Assembly: GCA_035454085.1 (NCBI GenBank)
Contig: DAOTEJ010000027.1
Coordinates: forward strand, 1 to 30,206
Length of the DNA: 30,206 bases
From: DAOTEJ01 sp035454085
GTDB lineage: Bacteria > Pseudomonadota > Gammaproteobacteria > Burkholderiales > Burkholderiaceae_F
Direction: 5' to 3'
The notes under the pieces: generated by a model
The model's input: the letters and a program-made list of their open reading frames with translations, nothing else
Told to the model about the DNA's origin: nothing
Database searches by the model: none
Made by a program: the position numbers and the translations under genes
Shown here: one piece after another, positions 16,056 through 22,933 of the stretch
Numbering within the stretch: position 1 is the first letter of the stretch
Layout of the letters: each line of letters opens with the position of its first letter

Positions 16056-17030
16056 GTGATCCTGCGCCCGCCCCGCCTGCCCGAGGAAGCCGCGGCCGTC
16101 GCCGCGCTGGCCTACCCCGACGCGCCCGACCGGCTGCTCACGGCACAGGAACTGCTGCACGCCGAGGCGCACCGCCCGCCGCAGCATCGTCACCTTCGGC
16201 TGGTCGCCGAGCACGACGGCGCGCTCGTGGGCCAGGGGCATCTGGCCGACCCGTCCGTGGCCGCCGCACCGCATCGCCTGCGCCTGCGCGTGTCGGTCGC
16301 GGCCCGGGCAGCGGGGCACGGCGTGGGCCGGGCCCTGCTCGCCGCGCTGCACGAGCAGGCGCGCGCCTGGGGCGCGACCGAACTGCTGACCGAGGCCTTC
16401 GACCCCGACGAGCACACGCTGCGCTTTGCGCGCGCCGCCGGCTACGAGGAATACCACCGCCGCATCCACGCGCGGCTCGAACTCGTCCGTGCGTGGAGCG
16501 AGGCGCGCCAGCGCGAGCTCGAGCGCGAGGCCGACCGGCTCTTCGCGCTCGACCTGCGGGTGGTGAGCCTGCGGCAGTTGCGCATGGCCGAGCCTGACGC
16601 CGACCGGCGCCTGTACGAACTGGATGCCGCGCTGTGGCGCGACATCCCCTTCGGGGTGACGGGCGAGCCGCGCAGCTACGAGGAGTTTCGCGCCGAGGAA
16701 ATCACCACGCCGGGCTTCACGCCCGAGGCGGTGTTCGTGGCGCTGCAAGCGCGCCGCTGGGTGGGAGTGTGCTGGCTCGAGCGCCGCGAAGCCGGCGCGC
16801 ACATCGCCATGACCGGCGTGGTGGCCGACTTGCGCCGGCGCGGGCTGGCGCGCTGGCTCAAGCTGCACGCGATCCGCTGGGCCTACGAGAAGGGCATCGC
16901 CGAATTGCGCACCACCAACGACGCCCCCAACACGGCGATCCGCGCGCTCAACGCGCAGCTGGGATTCGAAGCCACCATGACCGAGCGGCGCCTGCGCGCC
17001 GACCTCGGCCCGGCAAAGCTGGAATGCTGA
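16056..17030 (+). CDS. tandem-GNAT acetyltransferase
   Basis: A 324-residue protein with two GNAT N-acetyltransferase halves. The first has its acetyl-CoA loop in AARAAGHGVGRALLAALHEQ and ends near ARAAGYEEYHR. The second has TGVVADLRRRGLARWLKLHA and ends with ALNAQLGFEATM, both with the R/Q-x-x-G-x-G/A type pyrophosphate loop. Tandem GNATs such as mycothiol synthase share this layout, but nothing here indicates mycothiol; the substrate is unknown. The start is GTG 16056. An ATG at 16048 opens only a four-codon frame that ends across this GTG. The stop lies 3 bp from the stop of the convergent lipoprotein gene. Confidence 0.85.
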   Translation: MILRPPRLPEEAAAVAALAYPDAPDRLLTAQELLHAEAHRPPQHRHLRLVAEHDGALVGQGHLADPSVAAAPHRLRLRVSVAARAAGHGVGRALLAALHEQARAWGATELLTEAFDPDEHTLRFARAAGYEEYHRRIHARLELVRAWSEARQRELEREADRLFALDLRVVSLRQLRMAEPDADRRLYELDAALWRDIPFGVTGEPRSYEEFRAEEITTPGFTPEAVFVALQARRWVGVCWLERREAGAHIAMTGVVADLRRRGLARWLKLHAIRWAYEKGIAELRTTNDAPNTAIRALNAQLGFEATMTERRLRADLGPAKLEC

Positions 17031-17033
17031 GGC

Positions 17034-17279
17034 CTAGCCGCCGCCGGGCATGCCGCGCGGCCGGTTCAGGATCTTGTCGGCCTCGTTCTTGTCGACCTGC
17101 TTGACGTCGGCGGGCACCTGGCTGGGGTCGCGGCGCGGGACGTTAGAACCCGTGGGCGTGTAGGGGCGCTCGTAGGTCGCCGACTTGCTCGCGCCGCCTT
17201 CGGCCTCGTTCGAGGCGCAGGCGCCAAGGGCAAGCGTCGCGGCTGCAGCGGCAAAGGTGGCAAGGGTTCGGAGGGTCAT
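17034..17279 (-). CDS. small predicted lipoprotein
   Basis: An 81-residue protein with a classical lipoprotein signal: MTLRTLATFA, an alanine-rich core and the lipobox LGAC with Cys at residue 21, followed by SNEAEGG. The mature part, about 60 residues, is polar and proline-containing (ERPYTPTGSNVPRRDP, KQVDKNEADKILNRPRGMP) with no recognised domain. It is probably an outer-membrane-anchored or periplasmic lipoprotein. The start is ATG 17279; the ribosome site is weak. It converges with the GNAT gene on its left and is divergent from the HIT gene on its right. Confidence 0.75.
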   Translation of the reverse strand: MTLRTLATFAAAAATLALGACASNEAEGGASKSATYERPYTPTGSNVPRRDPSQVPADVKQVDKNEADKILNRPRGMPGGG

Positions 17280-17390
17280 GGGCGGGCTACCGAATCAGGG
17301 GCTGGGAGGCCGAAGATTACACTGGCTCCGACCTCGCTTCTGCCCGCCACGCCGGCCCCGCCATGGCCCGGCCGGTACCCACGCTCACGC

Positions 17391-17819
17391 ATGAACACCC
17401 CCTGTCCACTGTGCTCGCCGGCCGCTGAGGATCTGGTCCATCGCGACCAACATTTGCGCGTGATCCTGGTCGACGACCCCGACTACCCCGGCTACGCCCG
17501 CGTGATCTGGAACGCCCACGTGGCCGAGATGAGCGAGCTCGCTCCGGCCGACCGCCAGCGCCTGATGCGCGCCGTGATGCTGGTCGAGACCGTGCAGCGC
17601 CGGGTGCTCGCGCCCCACAAGATCAACCTCGCCAGCCTGGGCAACCTGGTGCCGCACCTGCACTGGCATCTGATCCCGCGCCACGCCGACGACGCCCACT
17701 TCCCCCAGCCGATCTGGGGCAGCCGCCAGCGCGAGCCGGATGCGGCAGCGCTCGCCGCGCGGCGCGGGCGCCTGCCGGCATTGCGCGCCGCGCTCGCGCA
17801 GGCGTTCGCGGCCGTCTAG
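17391..17819 (+). CDS. HIT family nucleotide-binding protein
   Basis: A 142-residue histidine-triad protein. The triad reads HLHWHLIPR with H89, H91 and H93. NLASLGNLVPHL before it is typical of the family. An N-terminal CPLC pair (C5, C8) could bind zinc with later residues, as in some HIT proteins. Members hydrolyse or transfer nucleotides from phosphoramidates or dinucleoside polyphosphates; the exact substrate is unknown. The start is ATG 17391. Its stop TAG shares the bases CTAG (17816-17819) with the stop of the convergent SPOR gene. Confidence 0.9.
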   Translation: MNTPCPLCSPAAEDLVHRDQHLRVILVDDPDYPGYARVIWNAHVAEMSELAPADRQRLMRAVMLVETVQRRVLAPHKINLASLGNLVPHLHWHLIPRHADDAHFPQPIWGSRQREPDAAALAARRGRLPALRAALAQAFAAV

Positions 17820-18448
17820 GGCGCGCAGGGCGCGAGCGGCTGCGCGGGAAAGTCGCGCGCGATCTCCTGCACGCGCGTCAGGCTCGTGGCGTCGAGCCCG
17901 CGAAACTCGAAGCGCGTGGCCGCCAGGGGCACGGCGCGCTCGGATACGCGCAGCCCCTTCACCCCGCGCTGGTCGAGCGCCGCGGCGTGCTCGCGTGCCG
18001 CGGCCTCGTCGCGGAAGGAGCCCAGCACCAGACCGTTGCGCAGCGGCGAGCCCTCGCCGATCAGCTTGACGTCGGTGATGCCCTGCGCGCGCAGCGCCGC
18101 GGCGCGCTGCTCGGCCTGCTCGCGGCTGGGCAGGGGCGGCAGGAAGACCATCAGCCAGCCGGGCAGTTCGGCCGCGTGCTCGGTCTGCTGCTCCCCCAGG
18201 GCCAGTCCGGCAAGGGCCTCGGAGGCGCGCTTCAGATCCGCCCCGGCCAGCGGCCCGAAACTCAGGCAGGCCGGCGCGGCTGCCACCGGCGCGGGCGGCG
18301 CCTGCAGCAACTGGATGCGTTCCGGCGCCACCTGCCGCGCCAGGCGCTCGGGCTCGCGCCCGGGCGTGGGCAGCTCGCCGAGCAGCCCGCGGTTCCAGGC
18401 GAGCACCAGCAGGCAGGCGGCGAGTAGAAACAGGAAGAGAGCTCTCAT
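17816..18448 (-). CDS. SPOR-domain protein with N-terminal membrane anchor
   Basis: A 210-residue protein. Residues 1-19 (LFLFLLAACLLVLAW) form a membrane anchor or uncleaved signal. A Pro/Ala-rich linker follows, then a SPOR-like domain at about 95-170, seen as WLMVFLPPLPSREQAEQRAA, with RNGLVLGSFRDEAAAREHAA as the second half-repeat. SPOR domains bind peptidoglycan strands stripped of stem peptides at the division septum. The start ATG 18448 overlaps the stop of coaX (ATGA, 18445-18448), so it is the third gene of a birA-coaX-SPOR operon. This order is common in Burkholderiales. The two halves are divergent in sequence, so the exact domain bounds are approximate. Confidence 0.82.
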   Translation of the reverse strand: MRALFLFLLAACLLVLAWNRGLLGELPTPGREPERLARQVAPERIQLLQAPPAPVAAAPACLSFGPLAGADLKRASEALAGLALGEQQTEHAAELPGWLMVFLPPLPSREQAEQRAAALRAQGITDVKLIGEGSPLRNGLVLGSFRDEAAAREHAAALDQRGVKGLRVSERAVPLAATRFEFRGLDATSLTRVQEIARDFPAQPLAPCAP

Positions 18449-19206
18449 GGCTGCATGGCGGGGTCGACGGCGCGTACCGCGAGTCCCCGCAGCACCAGAT
18501 TATGTTCGACGCTGGCGCGAGCGAAGCAGGCGAGCAGCAGCGGCGCGAGCTCGCCTGCCGCACCGCCCGCCAGCACCAGGCGCGGCTCCTGGCCGCGACT
18601 GCGCATCACCGCGGCGGCGCGGTCGACCACGCCGGCCTGGGCTTCGAGCACCCCGGTGGCGATCGCGTCGTCGGTGTGCGCGGGCAACGCGCTCCAGGCG
18701 CCCTGCGCCAGCGGCAGCCCCGCCGTGCCGCGCGCCAGGCTGGCGCGCATCAATGCCCCGCCCGGTGCGATGCGCCCCCCGGCGAACACGGCACCGCCAT
18801 CCTCCAGCAGCACGCTGTCGACGGTGAGCGCGGTGCCGGCGTGCACCACCAGCAGCGCCTCGCCGGGGAAGCGCGCGGCCGCGCCCAGCGCCGCGTGCCA
18901 GCGGTCGGCCCCGAGCTGATGGGGATCACGGTAAGCGTTGCGCAGTCGCGTCGTGCCCTGGTGCACCGCCTGCGAGGCGAGCCACGCCAGGCCCGCGGGC
19001 AGCGCCTGCTCCACCGCGGCGCGCAGCGGCGCCGCCGCCACCGAGCAGCCCAGCGCGCGCGCCGGCGGGTCGCCCTGCCAGGACTCGCGCAGCATTGCGA
19101 GCGCCGGCGCCGCGCCCTCGTGCACCACCGTGTGCTGGGTCTCGGGCGCATCCGACCACGCCCACTTGAGCGCGGTGTTGCCCAGGTCGACGAGCAGCGT
19201 CTTCAT
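18445..19206 (-). CDS. coaX: type III pantothenate kinase
   Basis: A 253-residue kinase for the first step of CoA synthesis, ASKHA fold. The phosphate loop is VDLGNTALKWAW (residues 6-17). GADRWHAALGA and VVHAGTALTVD carry the pantothenate/ATP-binding residues, and FAGGRIAPGGALM and VLAGGAAGEL complete the core. Type III kinases need a monovalent cation and are not feedback-inhibited by CoA. Both ends overlap neighbours by 4 bases (ATGA with birA at 19203-19206; ATGA with the SPOR gene). This implies a coupled operon linking biotin loading and CoA supply. Confidence 0.95.
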   Translation of the reverse strand: MKTLLVDLGNTALKWAWSDAPETQHTVVHEGAAPALAMLRESWQGDPPARALGCSVAAAPLRAAVEQALPAGLAWLASQAVHQGTTRLRNAYRDPHQLGADRWHAALGAAARFPGEALLVVHAGTALTVDSVLLEDGGAVFAGGRIAPGGALMRASLARGTAGLPLAQGAWSALPAHTDDAIATGVLEAQAGVVDRAAAVMRSRGQEPRLVLAGGAAGELAPLLLACFARASVEHNLVLRGLAVRAVDPAMQP

Positions 19207-20048
19207 GGCACGGGCCGCACGCTGATCTCGCCCCCGGCCAGCAGCACCGGGCCCGCGGGCGTGGCGATGCGCAGGCGGCCCAGGGCGTCGATCCCGGCGG
19301 CGGTACCCACGGTCGGCGCTTCGCCCGCCCGGTGAGCAGTGACCGTTCGGCCGGCCAGCGCATCGAGACGCGCGTAATCGGCCAGGAAGGGCGCGAGCCC
19401 CGCGCGCTCGTGCTCGCGGCCCGCCTCGATGAGCGCCGCGGCCAATTGCGCCAGCCAGAGCGCGCGCTGCGCCTCGATGCGCGCGCGCGGCAGGCACTGC
19501 TCGAGCGCCGCGACCGGCGCGTCGAGTTCGGCGCGCAGCGCCGCGTCGGTCCACAGGTTCAAGCCCAGGCCGACGATCAGCGAACGCCGCCCGCTTGGGT
19601 CCACCGCCAGTTCGGCCAGCAGGCCGGCGAGCTTGGCCTCGCCCAGCCACAAGTCGTTGGGCCACTTGATGCGCGCGGCCACGCCTTGCGCCTCGCACAC
19701 TCGCGCCGCCGCCACCCCGCAGGCCAGCGTCACGCCCGGCAACTCGGCGGTGAGCGGGGCGATCGGCCAGGCCACCGAGAAGAGCAGGCTGCCCGCGCCG
19801 GCGTCGGCCCAGCGTCGGCCCAGGCGACCGCGCCCGGCGCTCTGGCGGCGGGCGCTGCGCAGCCAGGGTTGCTGCGGGGCAGCCTGCCGCGCGCGCGCCA
19901 CGAGGTCGGCATTGGTCGAGCCCGTGGTGGCCACGCACTCCACCGCGCAGGCGATGCCGCGCTGCGCCAGTTGCGCGGCCACGACCGCGGCCTCGCCGCG
20001 CAGGTCCGCGGCGCCGGTCGGGTCCTCCAGGGGCAGGGGTGTGGCCAT
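19203..20048 (-). CDS. birA: biotin--[acetyl-CoA-carboxylase] ligase
   Basis: A 281-residue enzyme that activates biotin as biotinyl-AMP and attaches it to the carboxyl carrier protein. Seen are TTGSTNADLV, the biotinyl-AMP loop QSAGRGRLGRRW, IKWPNDLWLG with the catalytic Lys, and KLAGLLAEL; then VGLGLNLW and a C-terminal SH3-like part (VGTAAGIDALGRLRI). There is no N-terminal helix-turn-helix, so it is the monofunctional type that does not repress biotin genes. The start ATG 20048 is chosen over an in-frame ATG at 20105, which would run against the start of the divergent VanZ-like gene. It is the first gene of the operon with coaX and the SPOR gene. Confidence 0.93.
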   Translation of the reverse strand: MATPLPLEDPTGAADLRGEAAVVAAQLAQRGIACAVECVATTGSTNADLVARARQAAPQQPWLRSARRQSAGRGRLGRRWADAGAGSLLFSVAWPIAPLTAELPGVTLACGVAAARVCEAQGVAARIKWPNDLWLGEAKLAGLLAELAVDPSGRRSLIVGLGLNLWTDAALRAELDAPVAALEQCLPRARIEAQRALWLAQLAAALIEAGREHERAGLAPFLADYARLDALAGRTVTAHRAGEAPTVGTAAGIDALGRLRIATPAGPVLLAGGEISVRPVP

Positions 20049-20091
20049 GGTCGCGGGCGACTCTAGCAGCCACGCGCCGCCGCGCATCCAG

Positions 20092-20097
20092 CACAAT
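20092..20097 (+). promoter_or_regulatory. -10-like hexamer (CACAAT) 7 nt before the VanZ-like start
   Basis: CACAAT ends 7 bases before ATG 20104, inside the string CACAATGCGCGC that also precedes the GNAT gene at the same distance. No ribosome site is present between it and the ATG. This is a candidate promoter for a leaderless mRNA; the -35 is unclear. Confidence 0.35.
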
Positions 20098-20103
20098 GCG
20101 CGC

Positions 20104-21228
20104 ATGGCCCGACGCTTCGGCCTTCACGGCAATCCCGCGCGCGCCTCGCGCTTCGCGCGCCTCGCGGCAGTGGTCTATGCGGCCCTGCTGATCTTCGCCA
20201 GCCTCACGCCCTGGGGCGGCTGGCGCGACCTGGGCTATTCGCCCTTCGCGTGGGTCGCCGCTCCCGCCCCGGCGTGGATCACCCACTTCGACCTCGGCGT
20301 CAACGTCGCGGGCTACCTGCCGCTGGGCTTTCTGCTGGTGTGCGCGTTGCATCCGCGCCTGCGGGGCGCGGCCGCCCTGCTCGCCGCCACACTGGCCGGC
20401 GCCCTGGTGTCGGGCTTCGTCGAGAGCGTCCAGGTCTACCTGCCCGCGCGGGTGCCCTCGAACCTCGACTGGCTGAGCAACGTGCTGGGCAGCCTGCTCG
20501 GCGCGGCGCTGGCGCTGCCTTTGGCCGCGCCCCTGATCGAGCGCGGCCGCATGCTCGAGCTGCGCGCCCGCTGGTTCGACCCGCACGCCCAGGCGGGGCT
20601 GGTGCTCCTGCTGCTCTGGCCGCTGGCGCAGCTCTATCCCGAGCCCATGCTGTTCGGCAACGGCCACGTCATGGACGGCATCAGCGCGCTGGTGGGCGCC
20701 CTGGGCGGCTCGCTCGCGCCCTTCGACCCGGCGCACTTCAGCGCGGCCGAGTACGTGCTGGCCGAGGCCGTGGTGGTGACGGCCGCGGTGCTCGCCGCGG
20801 GGCTGATGGCCGCCTCGCTGATGCGCCCGCAGGCGCCCCGGCTGGCCTTGCTGGCGGCGCTGCTGCTCGCCGCACTGGCGCTGCGCACTCTGGCCGCGGG
20901 CCTGCAGGCCGGTCCCGAGCGGGCATTGGCCTGGCTCACGCCCGGCGCGCTGGGCGGGCTGGTGCTGGGCTCGCTCGCGCTCGCGGTCTCGGCCTTCGGG
21001 CCGGCACGCTGGCTGCCGCGCGCCGCGCTGCTGGCCATGGCGGCGCTGCTGTTCGCGGTGAACGCGGTGCCGCCCAACCCCTACTTCGCGCTCGAGCTCG
21101 CCGCCTGGCGCCCGGGCCGCGCCACCCACCTGTGGGCGGTGGCGCAGTGGCTGTCGGTGGCGTGGCCCTGGCTGGCCGCCGGGTGGCTGGCGGTGCGCAG
21201 CGTGTCCGCCACACCCCGCTCCCTATAA
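20104..21228 (+). CDS. VanZ-like polytopic membrane protein
   Basis: A 374-residue integral membrane protein. The N-terminal third (about residues 20-135) is VanZ-like, with SLTPWGGW after the first helix, HFDLGVNVAGYLPLGFLLV, and SGFVESVQVYLPARVPSNLDW followed by NVLGSLLGAAL, the conserved acidic/Asn positions of the family. The rest adds several more membrane helices, roughly eight to ten in total. VanZ of enterococci gives low teicoplanin resistance, but the function of the wider family is unknown, so no resistance is implied. The start is ATG 20104. The stop TAA lies within a TATAAT box that may drive the next gene. Confidence 0.84.
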   Translation: MARRFGLHGNPARASRFARLAAVVYAALLIFASLTPWGGWRDLGYSPFAWVAAPAPAWITHFDLGVNVAGYLPLGFLLVCALHPRLRGAAALLAATLAGALVSGFVESVQVYLPARVPSNLDWLSNVLGSLLGAALALPLAAPLIERGRMLELRARWFDPHAQAGLVLLLLWPLAQLYPEPMLFGNGHVMDGISALVGALGGSLAPFDPAHFSAAEYVLAEAVVVTAAVLAAGLMAASLMRPQAPRLALLAALLLAALALRTLAAGLQAGPERALAWLTPGALGGLVLGSLALAVSAFGPARWLPRAALLAMAALLFAVNAVPPNPYFALELAAWRPGRATHLWAVAQWLSVAWPWLAAGWLAVRSVSATPRSL

Positions 21229-21229
21229 T
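21224..21229 (+). promoter_or_regulatory. consensus -10 box TATAAT
   Basis: An exact TATAAT, rare in sequence this GC-rich, stands 33 bases before ATG 21263 of the ferredoxin gene and contains the stop codon of the VanZ-like gene. No good -35 is seen at 16-18 bases upstream (the region reads CGTGTCC). It probably drives the ferredoxin-hydrolase pair independently. Confidence 0.5.
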
Positions 21230-21262
21230 CCGCGTCCCCTGTTTCGGTCATCGCGGGCGCGC

Positions 21263-21574
21263 ATGAGCCACTTCAAGCACCACGTCTTCTTCTGCCTCAA
21301 CCAGCGCGACGACGGCCGCAAGTGCTGCGCGCAGGCGGGCGCCAAGGAGATGCACGCCCACGCCAAGCAGCGCGTGAAGGAGCTGGGCATCAGCGGCGCC
21401 GGCGGCGTGCGGATCAACCAGGCGGGCTGCCTGGACCGCTGCGAGGAAGGGCCCTGCCTGGTCGTGTATCCCGAGGCGGTCTGGTACACCTACGTCGACC
21501 GCGAGGACATCGACGAGATCGTGCGCGAGCACCTGGTGAACGGCCGCGTGGTCGAGCGCCTGAAGCTCGGATGA
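21263..21574 (+). CDS. thioredoxin-like [2Fe-2S] ferredoxin
   Basis: A 103-residue protein of the thioredoxin-like ferredoxin family (as in NuoE C-terminal domains and Aquifex Fd). Cysteines at C11, C21/C22, C56, C60 and C65 lie in FFCLNQRDDGRKCC and QAGCLDRCEEGPC; four of these would hold the [2Fe-2S] cluster. The C-terminal WYTYVDREDIDEIVREHL is typical of the family. It may serve as an electron carrier; the partner is unknown. The stop overlaps the next ATG (ATGA, 21571-21574), coupling it to the hydrolase. A TATAAT box precedes it. Confidence 0.9.
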   Translation: MSHFKHHVFFCLNQRDDGRKCCAQAGAKEMHAHAKQRVKELGISGAGGVRINQAGCLDRCEEGPCLVVYPEAVWYTYVDREDIDEIVREHLVNGRVVERLKLG

Positions 21575-22233
21575 GTCCCGCCACCGAGCGCCGCTCGCTC
21601 GCCGGCGCGGCCGGGCGCATCGAGCTGGCCATCGACTGGCCCGCAGCAGCGCCCGCGGGCCTGGCGTTCATCGCGCACCCCCACCCGCTCTATGGCGGCA
21701 CGATGGACAACAAGGTCGTCACCACTCTGGTGAAAGCCAGCACGACGCTGGGCTGGCTCGCGGTGCGCCTGAACTTCCGCGGCGTGGGCGCGAGCGAGGG
21801 CCAGCACGATGCCGGCCACGGCGAGACCGAGGACTTCCTGCACCTGGTCGAGTCGCTGCCGGGCCTGCCGGGCGTGGCCGAGCGCCTGCCCCCGAACCTG
21901 CCGCTGGCCTACGCGGGCTTTTCGTTCGGCAGCTTCGTGGTCGCGCAGGCGGCGCAGCGTCGTGCGCCGCGCCACCTCGTGCTGGTGGGCTGCGCGGCCG
22001 GCAAGTGGGCCATGCCCGCCGTGCCCGCCGGCACCCTGGTGATCCACGGCGAGCTCGACGAGACCATCCCCCTGGCCGACGTGTTCGACTGGGCCCGCCC
22101 GCAGCAGCTGAGCGTCACCGTGATGCCCGGGGCCGATCACTTCTTCCACCGCCGCCTGGGCGAGCTCAGACGCCTGGTGACGCTGGGCGTGCGTGGCAAA
22201 GACGCGATTGACGCCTCCCCCGCCAGCCCGTAG
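21571..22233 (+). CDS. alpha/beta hydrolase (small dienelactone-hydrolase-like type)
   Basis: A 220-residue alpha/beta hydrolase. AFIAHPHPLYGGTMDNKVV forms the oxyanion region, LNFRGVGASEGQHD follows, and the nucleophile elbow is AGFSFGSFVV (Gly-x-Ser-x-Gly). The acid is in IHGELDETIPL and the histidine in MPGADHFFHRRLGEL. All triad parts are present, so it should be active, probably on small esters; the substrate is unknown. Similar proteins are often annotated as CocE/NonD-like hydrolases. It is coupled to the ferredoxin gene by a 4-base overlap, a pairing seen in other Burkholderiales from general knowledge. Confidence 0.88.
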   Translation: MSPATERRSLAGAAGRIELAIDWPAAAPAGLAFIAHPHPLYGGTMDNKVVTTLVKASTTLGWLAVRLNFRGVGASEGQHDAGHGETEDFLHLVESLPGLPGVAERLPPNLPLAYAGFSFGSFVVAQAAQRRAPRHLVLVGCAAGKWAMPAVPAGTLVIHGELDETIPLADVFDWARPQQLSVTVMPGADHFFHRRLGELRRLVTLGVRGKDAIDASPASP

Positions 22234-22278
22234 AAACGGCCGCACTGCCGTGCACACGGCCTGGCGACGAGGAGCAGC

Positions 22279-22842
22279 GTGGACACCCGCGCAACCATCA
22301 CGATGAGCGACGCGCTCTATATCAAGACCGCAGAGGGCGCGGCCGAGGTCGCCGCGCGCAGCCCACGCCTGAACATGACGCAGCGGCGCGTGCTGATCAT
22401 GGCCGACGGCAAGCGCACCGTGGCCGAGCTCGCACAGTTCGTGCCCCAGGGCAACGTGGACGAGGTGCTGGGCCTGCTCATCGGCCTGGGACTGCTGGTT
22501 CGAGGCGACAGCGCCGAAGGCGCCGACGAGCCCGCGGCATCCGCCGGGCCCAACGAGCCGCTCGACGTGCCCACCGTCAACGGCAGCCCGCCGCCCGCCA
22601 CGCTCAGCCCCGCGCCCACCGAGCCCGAGCCGGTGCTGACGCTGGACGAAGCCAAGCGCCGCGCCGTGCGCGAACTGACCGATCGGCTCGGCCCCGACGC
22701 CGACATGCTGGCCATGAAGATCGAAGGCAGCCGCAGCGCCGACGAGTTCCGCGAGCGCCTGCGCGACGCCGAGCGCCTGGTCTCGGCGCTGCGCGGCGTC
22801 GAAGCGGGCCAGGCCTTCCTGCGGGCGCTGCGCCGCCGCTAG
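22279..22842 (+). CDS. unrecognised 187-residue protein with winged-helix-like N-terminus
   Basis: I do not recognise a named family. Residues about 9-75 (ALYIKTAEGAAEVAAR, LNMTQRRVLIMADGKRTVAE, DEVLGLLIGLGLLVRG) look like a compact helical, winged-helix-like domain of the kind that ends with a hydrophobic wing. A 45-residue Pro/Ala/Glu-rich linker follows. Residues 125-187 are helical and charged (LDEAKRRAVRELTDRLG, RERLRDAERLVSALRG, FLRALRRR). It has no signal peptide or membrane segment. The start is GTG 22279, supported by AGGAG at 22270-22274; ATG 22303 is an alternative. It lies between the hydrolase and dacA on the same strand. Confidence 0.72.
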   Translation: MDTRATITMSDALYIKTAEGAAEVAARSPRLNMTQRRVLIMADGKRTVAELAQFVPQGNVDEVLGLLIGLGLLVRGDSAEGADEPAASAGPNEPLDVPTVNGSPPPATLSPAPTEPEPVLTLDEAKRRAVRELTDRLGPDADMLAMKIEGSRSADEFRERLRDAERLVSALRGVEAGQAFLRALRRR

Positions 22843-22852
22843 CCGCACCGCT

Positions 22853-22876
22853 GCGGGACATCCCGCCCCTGGCGGG
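22853..22876. repeat. overlapping, mutually exclusive inverted repeats before dacA
   Basis: GCGGGA-CA-TCCCGC (22853-22866) and CCCGCC-CCT-GGCGGG (22862-22876) share the central CCCGC, so only one stem can form at a time. They lie 11 bases after the stop of the 187-residue protein gene and about 60 bases before ATG 22934. They could be a terminator or leader switch, but there is no T-run and GC-rich chance pairing is likely. Confidence 0.25.
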
Positions 22877-22933
22877 CGGGGTGCCTCCCCCTCTCAGGGC
22901 GTATCTTTGCAGGCCGGCTTCCGCCCTGCCCGC

